Below are positions 33,177 to 42,700 of a stretch of 64,000 nt of DNA, piece after piece. The translations under genes were made by a program, and so were the position numbers. Within the stretch, counting starts at the first letter, position 1. Each line of letters opens with the position of its first letter. The stretch is from NCBI GenBank assembly GCA_018350325.1, contig JAEVLN010000021.1, positions 372,001-436,000 of the forward strand, written 5' to 3'. The notes under the pieces are model-generated. The model had not been told where the DNA came from, searched no databases, and saw nothing but the letters and a program-made list of their open reading frames with translations. This DNA comes from Globodera rostochiensis. Its lineage: Eukaryota; Nematoda; Chromadorea; Rhabditida; Heteroderidae.

Positions 33177-35759
33177 TCAGTCGTCGAGCGCCAATCGTCT
33201 TGTTCTCCCAAACGGAGTATCCCCTGTCCACTCGGTGTTGCTCTGGGTCCGTTGTCGAAAGTGTGCCGTTTTTGCGCTAACATCCAGGTGGACTGGCTGT
33301 TTTGCACCTTCCTCCCTCCTTGTGGTCGGGTTCGGGGCTCGTCTGGGGTTGTGAAGAAGAATGTCCTCTTCCATGTGAAATCGGGGCAGTCTCGTCATTT
33401 CGTTTTCAATCGGGGGTTGTCGAGGTCGCCGGACTCCCAACAGGCTCAGAACCGTAATCCGGATGGGATCAAACAGGTAGGTAAGTATGCAGGGAATAAC
33501 GATGTCGCGCAGCAAAAGGAAGGTTGAATATGCGCACGCCATTCTGATCCACCATTCGACGACCGAGTTGAGGATGCCTTTCAACCATTGTTTGGTCCAT
33601 CCTTCGAGTCCTCCGGTGAGGGCGCCCAAAGCCTCGGCTCGGGCTGAGGAGTGTTGGTCCAGTTTGTCCTTGAAGTTCTCCAGCTCGGCAAATTCACTTA
33701 TGTGCGGGAAACGGGTAGAGTCCGTCTCGTTGTCCAGTTGCCAGCGGTGGAAGATCAGCGGGTGTAAGTCCATGTCGTTGTTGGAGTGGTTGAGGACGGT
33801 CTCGTACAAGTCGTGAACGACGTTTGATTCCAGTCGTCGGGCCACGCCGGTGTGCGTGTCAATTTGGAGCCAAGTGCTGGGGCTGGCGTGCAATTGAAGG
33901 TAGTGAAACCGGAAGTGTGTGCAGCTCACTGCTGTTGCTCCGAGGGAGATGACTCGAAGTTCAGGGTCCAGGAAGGCGTCCATTGTTGATTCCGGAAGAT
34001 GGACGGTGATGGGGATGTATCGCATGCACGTCTTGGTCGGTCGGTAGCTGATGTCCGTGAGTTTGATGTCGACGCATTGAAAGACCTCAATCGTGCTCTC
34101 TCCGATCCAGCGCGCCTGTAGGTTCTGTCGTCGCAGCAATTTCCGGGCCTGGAGAGTCGGGTTGGCGGCGCGGATGTTTCGTTGGCACTCCCGCATGTAG
34201 AGTTGGGCTAAGGCCATGTTGGTTGCGATTTGCGATGCAGACAATTGCGCGGCGAGTTGCTCGGGCTGAACGTGTCTCTTCTTCTTAGCGTGCTGAGTCG
34301 AGAGGATGTAGTCGTACAGCTTCTTCGGGATACCGAAGTTCTGTTCAGACAGGACGATGTGAGCGCCGTCACAGGCGAGAAGTTCCGGTGCATTCGCGGC
34401 AAAAGTCAGAGCTTTTTGTCGATCCTTGGAGAGCCAGGTCGCGGCTGTCTCGCCGTACGATGGGGTGAAATCTCCGTCGATGCCTTCCGCCATCTCGTAG
34501 TCACAGCGGTCGCAGTGCTGGTTCGGACAATTTGGAGTCCAAATCAGACTTGTGTTGTCGGGAAGTTGGCAGAAACCAGACGAGTAGATGCAGTTCCTCA
34601 CTTGGTGAATTGGGGACACCAGTTCCAGGTTGTGCCGTTTCACATAAAGTGCGGCCGGCTGTGCGAAACAGTTCGTCGCTGAACTGCTTTGACGTCCTTT
34701 GAAAAGTCCGGCGAACGCGCCGGGGAATTCCACTTCTGTGGTGTCAGACGTCGTCCACACCTGGTCGCCTTGATGCAGCATCTCTGTTTTCGCTGCGGAG
34801 CATACTTGTTGTCGGGCCATCAGGGCGCAGGTTCGTTCGTTGACTGCCGGAAATTCCTTCTCGATGTCCACGAAATGATCTCCAAAAAGATTCGTGTAGT
34901 ACGTTTCGGTGGTGCGTTTGATGGCGCAATGCCAGGCAGAGGCGATTTCTTCCGGTTTGGTGATCCTCACGTAGAGGTCGACTTGTAAGGGATGCCACTC
35001 CGCATTCAGACTGGGTGGTGGCCGACAGAATGGGGAGCTGTCTGTCCCTTTTAATTCCCAAATGGAGCTGCCGCGGTCCGTGCACCAGAAGATGTTGTCT
35101 CCGTTTGCGTTGATGATTCGGCGATCAGATGGTGTCGGATTTGCTGACTCTGCCGGTTGTTCTCGCTTCAACGGCAGGGCGTAGTAGCTCTTCGTGGGCG
35201 TTGCCGCCGGTTGGACAGTTGGCCGAGCACGGTGATAGGTCGGCGACGGCATCGGCCGTGTGGTTGTCCACGACGGGCTCCTTGTTGTAGTAGGAATTGT
35301 CTGGGTCGTTTGGATCCATTTTCTGCGCGTTGATGTCGGAATTGTTTGGGTGGTCTGGATCCATTTTTGGCGCGTCGTTGTAGGAATTGTTTGGGTAGTC
35401 TGGATCCATTTTTTGCGCGTGGTCGTAGTTGGCCTGGTCGTTGTCCCCGTTGGCTGACTCTTTTGTACGGTTTGTGTGGTTGGGGGGTCCGTGATGGGTG
35501 CTTGGGTGGTCGTCCAGCTTGGTTGAGTCGTGAGGTCCGCGAACGTAATTGGTGGGTTGGAGGTGGCGTAGAATGCACGGACTTTCTCCACATAACGTTC
35601 TCCTGCTGTCGTTAAAGCTGGGGTTCGCCGTTCTCGACTCCACAGGAAGTTTAGGAAATCGTTGCCGGGCCAGATGCCTACCCCGCCAAATCGTTTTTGA
35701 CGGATCGTTTGCCCGCCTGTCGGTTGGATGGCGAGTAAGCAAAACAAGCCTATCAACAT
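33177..35759 (-). other. Envelope-like region of ORF2 (residues 1345-2204)
   Basis: Begins with a signal-peptide-like MLIGLFCLLAIQ, then a basic furin-type site RQKR (1364-1367). A Thr/Pro-rich stalk at about 1395-1510 includes three 15-residue repeats. A Cys-rich ectodomain follows, with a further basic cluster (KKKR, about 1838-1841). A hydrophobic anchor lies at about 2090-2119, followed by an 85-residue basic tail. Envelope genes are known in some nematode BEL elements (for example phlebovirus-related ones in Caenorhabditis Cer7). I see no motif that proves this or any other viral source. It could reach the membrane only if made from a spliced or separately started message, or if cleaved from the polyprotein. 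Confidence 0.65.
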
Positions 35760-38700
35760 GGCGGTGTTGATGATGTCCCGACTTCCTGATTTGGACGATC
35801 TTGATGAACTTGGTGCTGTGGAAGTTGAGGGCGTTGGATCCACTTCCATATCTTCGACTTGCTGTCCTTGGATTCGCTCGGAAATGGCAGAGATTTCGCC
35901 GGGCTTTCCATTGAATACGAAAAACCCGATTTTGAAGAGTTGAGCCAAGCTGAGAACGTGTTTCTTATTTTCCAACCAATCCAAGTTGTCCTCCTTGCCG
36001 AGGATGATGTTCATTTCGACGTCCGTTTTGGATAACGGATGGATGATTGGGGCCAGGTACTTGACGATGTTTTTGATATCCGCGTCATAGGCGAAGACTA
36101 GCCGTCGGATTTTTGGACCGAAGAAGACGCGGAGTGGGTCTGTCACCGTGTGCGAAAACCAGAAGGCTTGTGGCATGCCGTGTGAAAAAGCTTCGGCGAT
36201 TGTTTCACCGATGACAATGGTTTCGGCGTTGTTGAGATACCGACTTTGAGGAAAATGCAATTTCGCTTTCATCTGTGACGCTTTGTCGCTGGCGTGAGTG
36301 TTGATTTCTTCCAGCCAATTTTGAAATGGATTGGCTGTTTGGGTTCTGTTGATAGGCTGGAATCGGATCGGTGCCATCGACGGAGTTTGGAATAATTCCG
36401 CGAAGTGATCACAAGACTGGCGCCAATGGCCGATGGTGGCAATAAGCGTCGCCGGTTTGAACAACGGCCGCTTTTGGTTGACCACCTGGTGCCTCCAAAA
36501 GTGTTCGGCTGCTTCTCGCTGTATTGACCCGTCGAGGACGGCATAATCCTCGTGAAGTTGCCAGGCCTCGTAGGGATTTGGCTGATATCTGTGTAACCAG
36601 TGCAGAATCATTGCGTGGAAGAGACTGATGGCGGTGCAGGCCTCGTAGCCTTCCACCACTTTTCGTTGCCCGGCGATCTCGCTGTAGATCGCCGATTTGG
36701 CACATGCCGTGTGGTCCGGCCCACACTCCAGGAAGATGTCGACAGGCACGAAGGTTTCTTCTTTATGGGCGGCAAGCTGATACTCTTCGATGCGGAGCGG
36801 TTTGTTTTGGATAGGCGGCCGTCGTTGTTCTTGATTCCTCTCCTTGAGCCATTCTTGAAACGGCGGTGGTGTGTGGCCTGCAAAACGCGTTGTTGGGCCA
36901 GGCGCGCTTTGGTCTGTTTGTGAGGATTGACCCGGCGGTGGCGTGCGGCCCGCAAACCGCGTTGTTGGTCGAGGCGCGTTCTGTTCCGGGGATGTGATGA
37001 TCAGAATTTCCGGAGACTCAGGCCTCTCTATAGCTCCTTTTGATGCCGCAGGTGCCGTTCGAAATTCGAATTCGTCCGGATGGTTGAACGACTCGATTTT
37101 GTTGATGATGAACAGGCCGCCGAGTCCATGTCGATTGGCAAGGAAACATTTGATTGAAGCTTGCTGTCCGTTCACATGGTAGAGCTTGAAGTTCCCCGTC
37201 GCCAGGATCTCTTGTATTTCCCTGAAGGCTCGTTGTCGTTTCCAGGCTGATTCGAGGTGGTCACCGTACAGCCGCCTGCAAAAGTCGATCAGCTTCTCGC
37301 CGCTCTTAGGAAGGTTGGATGCTGGGCGTTGGGGTTTGTGGTGCAGCAGTTGTTGCGATTGTTGCCGAAGTGTTAGCTGCTTTGCTGCTTCCAAGGCTCG
37401 TTGGGCTTCCTTGCTTCCGTCTTTGATCAGCTGTTGAAGGTGTGGTTCATCCTCTGTTCGGGGGTCGTCGATGTCTTCGTCGATTGCGGCTGGCGGCTGT
37501 AGTCTCTTCTTGAGCTTTATTTGTCTCCGGAGTTCATCGACGGCGGCCTTCCTGTGATGGTGCCATTTGATTCGTTTTTCGTTTTGTTGCAAGCGGCTTT
37601 CCCTGTCTTTTGCTTCATTGTCGGTCGTTTGCTCCGGAATTTGTTCTGGTGAGTCTCCAAAGAGTCGTTGAAGCATCTGCTGCTCCGTTTCTGACTGCTC
37701 TGGTATTTGTTGCTTTCTTTCCTTGGACTTCTCTTGTCGCTTCTCTTCTTGTTCGAGCAATTCGGCCGTGAGCTGTTGTTCCTTAGCCGCCCAATCTTTC
37801 ATGGGTATTTTGCCGTGTTGATCAAGCAGTTCCTTTGCGATCTGGACCCCTTTTCCGCGGCTGAAGACTGTGGTCAGTTCCAGAAGCCGCTTTAGGCTGC
37901 CGTTTTTGAAGAAGAGCTTCTTTCCCTTCGGCCGAGGAGCGTAGAGTAGTCCCATGGCGGGATCGTGGTCGGACGGCTTCTGTTGGACTTCGTTCAAGCC
38001 CAGATTACGTCCAAGGAAATGTCGTTGCTTTTTGAAGACGATGTCTGTCTTCCGCGGGATTTTGTAGCCGCTTTTTGACGGACCGGATTGGTCCATGTCG
38101 CGTTCTTCGTCGCTTCCAGCGAGAGAGATGGAGTCCGGGTCGCGGTCCATGATGCTGTTGACCTGTTCTACTGGAAAAGAGGTCCCAATTTCCAGGTTGA
38201 ACAATTGATTAATTGATCGAGATTTTTCTTTCCCGTTTATGTTAATCAGCGCGGTGCGGGCTGCCCCGTCCCCTCCCTTTTGGACTTGAAGGACCCGGGC
38301 CAACGTCCAGAGCGATCTCGGCTGGTGGTCGTCTTGTACGATCACCACATCTCCCTCTGTTGGGTGTTGTTGATCAATTTCGGCTGTGCCCCGGTCGCGC
38401 TCCCGAAGTGAGAGGAGATAGTCGGATTTCCACACGTGCCAAAACTTGTCAAGCCGAGAATCGGCGTGCCGTAGCATAGCGTGCAATTTGTCGCGGTTGG
38501 ACGGGTTATAATCCGGGTCGTTGTGGTCTTCCTCGATGAGCGGAAAATTGGTTTCCGCCTGTCCGTACGGGATAAGGAAATGGACTGGGCGAAGAATTGA
38601 GCCGGGTTCTTCGTCGGATTCGAAGGTCAATGGACGTTGGTTGACGATCGCTTCGATTTCGCTGATTAATGTGCTGAATTCGTCCATGGTCAAGAGATTT

Positions 38701-39791
38701 CGACCAACGCTTCTCCGTAGCGCGTTTTTGGTGATTCCAACCAATCTCTCCCATGATCCGCCCTTCCATGGGGCCTTGGCCGTATTGAAGAACCAATTGA
38801 CGCCTTGATGTGCCAACTGTTGTTGAACTCGGGCCGGCAGCAGAGTGTCTGTCCATTTTTCTTTGATGACCTTTGCTCCTGCCACGAAGTTTGTACCCTG
38901 ATCAGATCTGATCAGGGTTGGGGTTCCGCGTCGGGCGACGAATCGACGAAATGCTCGAAGGAAGGCTTCCGCAGAGTAATCCTCAGCGACTTCCAGATGA
39001 ATTGCGCGGATGACCAGGCAGGTGAACAATGCCACGTAGATCTTCACCGTGTCGGTTCCTCGTCGAACTTTGAGCGGTCCGAAGTAGTCGACGCCGGTTT
39101 GACTGAAGGGCCGAGCTTCGTTGACCCGTTCCTTGGGCAGATGTGGTGCCCTTGGATAGGCGTAGGGCCGTAGGCGATCCCGTCGACACTCCAAACAGCC
39201 GTAGTCTGGAGAGTAGAGGATGTGTTTGACGGTTTTTCTGCCTCGCGGTATCCAGTATTTTTCGCGGATCTTGGAAAGCAGTGTTTTTGGTCCGCAGTGG
39301 TGAAGCGCGTTGTCGTAATGCCGTACGATTAGCTTCGTTAGCCAGCTTTCGGGCGGAAGGTAAACCGGAAACTTGATTTCGTAGTCAAGTTGATCCGCTT
39401 GTCCGATTCTGCCTCCGCATCTCCATACCCCATTTCCGTGAAAGAGGCGGAGGTCTCTGATGAGTGTTCTCGTTGGGAGATAAGCCAGTTGCATCTCCTT
39501 CAATAGCCATTCCTCGGCACGTTCGAGTTCGTTTGGGGTCAACGGACCGGTTGTTGGCTTCTTCCGAAGATTTTTTACGGCGTCATCGCGTGAGAGCCGG
39601 TAGAGGGGGTAATTTCTCGCCTCGAATTTCGTGGCCAGGATCAACGTCATGATGAATCGTAGGGCATATGCCGCGGTGGCTTTGAGTCGATTCCAATTGG
39701 AGAATCGTTTGACTTGGATCGATGGTCGAAGGGCTTTCGCTTGTGCTTCGTGGATGGCCATGATCTGCTGGGTTTGAGTCGGTTCGAACAT
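33177..39791 (-). CDS. BEL/Pao ORF2: integrase, unassigned module, envelope-like glycoprotein
   Basis: 2204 codons without a stop; the first Met is inside the RNase H/integrase junction and is probably not a true start. Residues 1-110 are the pre-integrase linker. The zinc-binding part has His158, His164/165, Cys199 and Cys202. The catalytic triad is Asp235 (in GVDYFGPL), Asp297 (in IRSDQGTNF) and Glu348 (in GGSWERLVG). A DUF5641-like tail (DVVIVQDD, then RSINQLF) runs to about 540. Residues 545-1344 match no family I know. The envelope-like part starts at Met1345. Integrase inserts the cDNA into the host genome; the envelope-like part would sit in a membrane. The region is reached by a frame change from ORF1, which overlaps it at 39,583-39,791. 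Confidence 0.9.
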   Translation of the reverse strand: MFEPTQTQQIMAIHEAQAKALRPSIQVKRFSNWNRLKATAAYALRFIMTLILATKFEARNYPLYRLSRDDAVKNLRKKPTTGPLTPNELERAEEWLLKEMQLAYLPTRTLIRDLRLFHGNGVWRCGGRIGQADQLDYEIKFPVYLPPESWLTKLIVRHYDNALHHCGPKTLLSKIREKYWIPRGRKTVKHILYSPDYGCLECRRDRLRPYAYPRAPHLPKERVNEARPFSQTGVDYFGPLKVRRGTDTVKIYVALFTCLVIRAIHLEVAEDYSAEAFLRAFRRFVARRGTPTLIRSDQGTNFVAGAKVIKEKWTDTLLPARVQQQLAHQGVNWFFNTAKAPWKGGSWERLVGITKNALRRSVGRNLLTMDEFSTLISEIEAIVNQRPLTFESDEEPGSILRPVHFLIPYGQAETNFPLIEEDHNDPDYNPSNRDKLHAMLRHADSRLDKFWHVWKSDYLLSLRERDRGTAEIDQQHPTEGDVVIVQDDHQPRSLWTLARVLQVQKGGDGAARTALININGKEKSRSINQLFNLEIGTSFPVEQVNSIMDRDPDSISLAGSDEERDMDQSGPSKSGYKIPRKTDIVFKKQRHFLGRNLGLNEVQQKPSDHDPAMGLLYAPRPKGKKLFFKNGSLKRLLELTTVFSRGKGVQIAKELLDQHGKIPMKDWAAKEQQLTAELLEQEEKRQEKSKERKQQIPEQSETEQQMLQRLFGDSPEQIPEQTTDNEAKDRESRLQQNEKRIKWHHHRKAAVDELRRQIKLKKRLQPPAAIDEDIDDPRTEDEPHLQQLIKDGSKEAQRALEAAKQLTLRQQSQQLLHHKPQRPASNLPKSGEKLIDFCRRLYGDHLESAWKRQRAFREIQEILATGNFKLYHVNGQQASIKCFLANRHGLGGLFIINKIESFNHPDEFEFRTAPAASKGAIERPESPEILIITSPEQNAPRPTTRFAGRTPPPGQSSQTDQSAPGPTTRFAGHTPPPFQEWLKERNQEQRRPPIQNKPLRIEEYQLAAHKEETFVPVDIFLECGPDHTACAKSAIYSEIAGQRKVVEGYEACTAISLFHAMILHWLHRYQPNPYEAWQLHEDYAVLDGSIQREAAEHFWRHQVVNQKRPLFKPATLIATIGHWRQSCDHFAELFQTPSMAPIRFQPINRTQTANPFQNWLEEINTHASDKASQMKAKLHFPQSRYLNNAETIVIGETIAEAFSHGMPQAFWFSHTVTDPLRVFFGPKIRRLVFAYDADIKNIVKYLAPIIHPLSKTDVEMNIILGKEDNLDWLENKKHVLSLAQLFKIGFFVFNGKPGEISAISERIQGQQVEDMEVDPTPSTSTAPSSSRSSKSGSRDIINTAMLIGLFCLLAIQPTGGQTIRQKRFGGVGIWPGNDFLNFLWSRERRTPALTTAGERYVEKVRAFYATSNPPITFADLTTQPSWTTTQAPITDPPTTQTVQKSQPTGTTTRPTTTTRKKWIQTTQTIPTTTRQKWIQTTQTIPTSTRRKWIQTTQTIPTTTRSPSWTTTRPMPSPTYHRARPTVQPAATPTKSYYALPLKREQPAESANPTPSDRRIINANGDNIFWCTDRGSSIWELKGTDSSPFCRPPPSLNAEWHPLQVDLYVRITKPEEIASAWHCAIKRTTETYYTNLFGDHFVDIEKEFPAVNERTCALMARQQVCSAAKTEMLHQGDQVWTTSDTTEVEFPGAFAGLFKGRQSSSATNCFAQPAALYVKRHNLELVSPIHQVRNCIYSSGFCQLPDNTSLIWTPNCPNQHCDRCDYEMAEGIDGDFTPSYGETAATWLSKDRQKALTFAANAPELLACDGAHIVLSEQNFGIPKKLYDYILSTQHAKKKRHVQPEQLAAQLSASQIATNMALAQLYMRECQRNIRAANPTLQARKLLRRQNLQARWIGESTIEVFQCVDIKLTDISYRPTKTCMRYIPITVHLPESTMDAFLDPELRVISLGATAVSCTHFRFHYLQLHASPSTWLQIDTHTGVARRLESNVVHDLYETVLNHSNNDMDLHPLIFHRWQLDNETDSTRFPHISEFAELENFKDKLDQHSSARAEALGALTGGLEGWTKQWLKGILNSVVEWWIRMACAYSTFLLLRDIVIPCILTYLFDPIRITVLSLLGVRRPRQPPIENEMTRLPRFHMEEDILLHNPRRAPNPTTRREEGAKQPVHLDVSAKTAHFRQRTQSNTEWTGDTPFGRTRRLALDD
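35293..35427 (-). repeat. Three 45-bp in-frame repeats in the envelope stalk
   Basis: Units 35,293-35,337, 35,338-35,382 and 35,383-35,427 each encode a 15-residue block containing KWIQTTQTIP. They keep frame and differ by a few substitutions. The Thr-rich sequence suggests a glycosylated spacer whose length can vary by unit loss or gain. Confidence 0.9.
35760..38159 (-). other. Unassigned ~800-residue module between integrase and envelope (ORF2 residues 545-1344)
   Basis: After the integrase tail come a Glu/Gln/Lys-rich coiled-coil-like stretch (about 690-880), a compact segment (EKLIDFCRRLYGDHLESAWK), a proline-rich linker holding a duplicated PTTRFAG[RH]TPPP unit (plus strand 36,862-36,980), and a globular-looking segment of about 350 residues. 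Within the last, TIVIGETIAEAF (from Thr1191) and LVFAYDADIKN (near 1230) vaguely recall strand/turn blocks of an SGNH-type or Rossmann-like fold, but the catalytic Ser of an SGNH esterase is missing. No known retroelement domain was recognised. Confidence 0.6.
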
Positions 39792-42700
39792 GACGAACTT
39801 GAAAATTCGCTTCTCGAATTTTCTTCAATCGGTTGGAGACGAAGCGGTCCTGCTTCCGATTCTCCTTGAGCCGCTCTATGGAACATTGACTGTCCGTCCA
39901 GAGAAGCACTTGGTCGTCTTTGAAGTGGAGTTGCCCTTGAATGAACTTGACTGCTTTGACGCCCAGGGTTAGTGCTTGAAGTTCCAGTTTCGGGATGGTT
40001 GAGTCGTGGTCGCCTAGTTTGAGGGGCTTGACCAGGCTTTTGCCGTAGATGAGGTTGCATTCCTCGTTCCCGTTGTCCGTCTTGGCCTTCTGATAAACTG
40101 CGATTCCCATGCCATAGCGGCTCGCATCGCAAAAGCAGTGGAATTGATCGCATTCCGTTGATGTGATAAAGCGGGGGAACTCGATGACGAACGGCTCGCC
40201 TCTGATTGTCCAGAGTGCCACGATTTTTCGCCAGGCGTCGTTGAAATGTTCCGGGAGCTCGTCGTCCCATTTTGGGTTGAAGTTCTGCACGCTTTGCAGG
40301 AACACTTTGGCCGGAAGTAATGCTGGCGCCATGAGTCCGAGCGGGTCGAACACTTTGGCGATGTGGGCCAGAATGGTTCTCTTCGTAATTTTTCCGTCGA
40401 AGGTCGGCATTTTGAAGAGGAGCCGATTGTGCTTCGGTCTCCACGAGATGCCGAGCACCTTTGTTTCTTCCAGCTCGTTGGCTAGGTCGGCCGGTGGCAA
40501 CTTTTTTACTTCTTCCAAGTCGCTGCCAAAGAACTCCCTGAGAACCATTCCTGCTGTTGCGAATATTGCCTTTGCCTCGCAGACCAATGCGGGAAGTTCC
40601 TCCTCATTCTTGACTTCGATTAATATATTGTCGACGTACAGATTTTCGTCGATTCGACGGGCCAAGTCACTGTCATATATTGCGAGATGTTCACGGATGG
40701 TTGCATTGAGAAGGAAGGGCGAGACCGTGAGTCCGAAACTGACGCGACAGAAACGGTAGACCAGGACATCTTCTCGTCTCAGAGGGTCGAGTTTGTCCGT
40801 TGCCGGATTTGCTAACCAGAGGAAGCGCGTGGCATCGCGATCCTGTTGGCGCACGCCTAGCTGAAGGAAGGCCTTTTCGATATCGGCCATTAGCACCCTT
40901 TTCATCCTGCGGAAGCGGATGAGTACTCCGGTGAGGTCCTTGAGAAGAAGCGGACCAGTGTGTAGGCAATCGTTGAGTGATGGTGCCGTTGGATTGTTTT
41001 TTGGTTTGGCAGAAGCATCCATTACGATGCGAATTTTGGTTGTCGCCTTGTCTGTGCGGATGACCGCCCGGTGCGGTAGGTAATGGACTGGTCCGATGTT
41101 CGGAGAAGACATGTCCACTCGTTCAATGACGGATTTCTGGAGTTGGTCTGTCAGGATTGTCTGGTATTCCGCTACCAAGTTGAGCGTACGCAATTTTCGT
41201 ACCAAGCTGATTAGCCTCATCTTTGCTTGCAGGTAGTTCGTTGGTAAGTTGTTGACCCGTTCTGTCCATGGTAGTGCGACTTGGTACCTGTTTTCGACGA
41301 AGCTGAGGGTTTTCTTAAAGTCGATCATCACTGCGTCTTGATCCACTTTGGTGGATGTGTCATCCATGCCAATAATGTGCAGGCCAAAAAATCGGTTGAG
41401 TTGGTCATCTCTTTTCAGATCATCTTCCGTGGTAAAGATCTCATTATCGTCGCTGATTGGTTCAGTTTTGGCCGCTTGATCTGGTTCCTCTGCAGCTTCG
41501 TTTTGCACGGGGAGGACGAAGGTGACGTTTACCGATGGTCCGCCTAGTGCGATGCGGCCTGATCCGCTGAGGATTTTTCCAATTTTCGATTGGCAAAGTG
41601 TAAATCCGCTGGGAAGTCGTTCAATCGGTTGAACGTTGAGTTCGTGCCAGATATTAATGCCGAGCAGGATATCTGGTTGCGTGGTTTCATGCGGTAGTGC
41701 CAGCTTCCTTTGTTGAAGCTGCGATGTGTCAAGCCCTGATAATTCGATGATTGGCATTTCTGACACCATGAAGCCCAACGCATTGAGGTTGAAAATGAGT
41801 TTCTCGCCGGCTGTGCCGAGGATACCGATTTTAACCCGATCGCTGACGTATTTCTTCGGTTTCCGTTCGCCGAAGCTGGTCAGATGACATTCCTCTCGGT
41901 GAACTACTGGTAGGTCCAATTGCTGCGCCGCTCTATTTGAGATGAATGAGCGGTGACTTCCGGGATCAAGGAAGATTGCAGCGGCCATGCTGAGTTGAGG
42001 CTGCGCTGGATTGAAGACCGTTGATGTCGTGGTCATTAGTAAGGCTTTTTTCTCGTTGTCCCTGACCACGGTGCTTTGCTGTGGTTCGGATTCCGTTCCG
42101 ATGCCAGCTGTTGAGGGTGATCCGTTCTCATCCTCGTTTGGGCCAATTGTTGCTGCGGCGATTTGCATTGATCCGCTGTTGCCATTGGGGCAAAGCGCTG
42201 CTGGATGTGGTTGGCCACATCTGAAGCATCGTTTCGGCTTCGGACAGTCGAATGAGCGATGCGTGGACTTCAGGCACTTGAAGCACAGTCTTTTCTCTCG
42301 AATGACTGCGGTTCGTTGCTGGAGTGTGCTGAATTTGCGGCATTCTTCGTTCCAGTGGCCGCTGCCACAGAAGATGCATGGTGAGGGTGGCTCACTTCGT
42401 TTGAACCCTCCTGATCCCTGAGGATTTGCTGATTGAAACGGTCTCGCTGATTGACCGTTTTGGTGCTGCGGCGGTTGCTGATCCGCCCGTTGCCCAGTAT
42501 GCTGGGGTTTCCGTTGAGTTGTGGCCGTCGGCCAGTGCCTCTGCGGATACGGCTGCAGACCCGCCTGTTGCCCAGTTTGCTGGGGCTTTCGCTGGGTTGG
42601 CTTGGTGCCAAATCGTTTGTTGGCCTCATCTACCGCTGATGAGATGAATGTCCGCTCCCTGGGTGGAGGACTTCGATACCGGCTTCGAAATGCCGGTGCT

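Noticed and set aside
33090..33527. Long plus-strand ORFs inside the retrotransposon (also around 34,230, 40,163, 42,011, 42,703 and 43,484)
   Set aside because: They lie antisense to recognised gag/pol/envelope coding sequence and are a by-product of its GC-rich codons.
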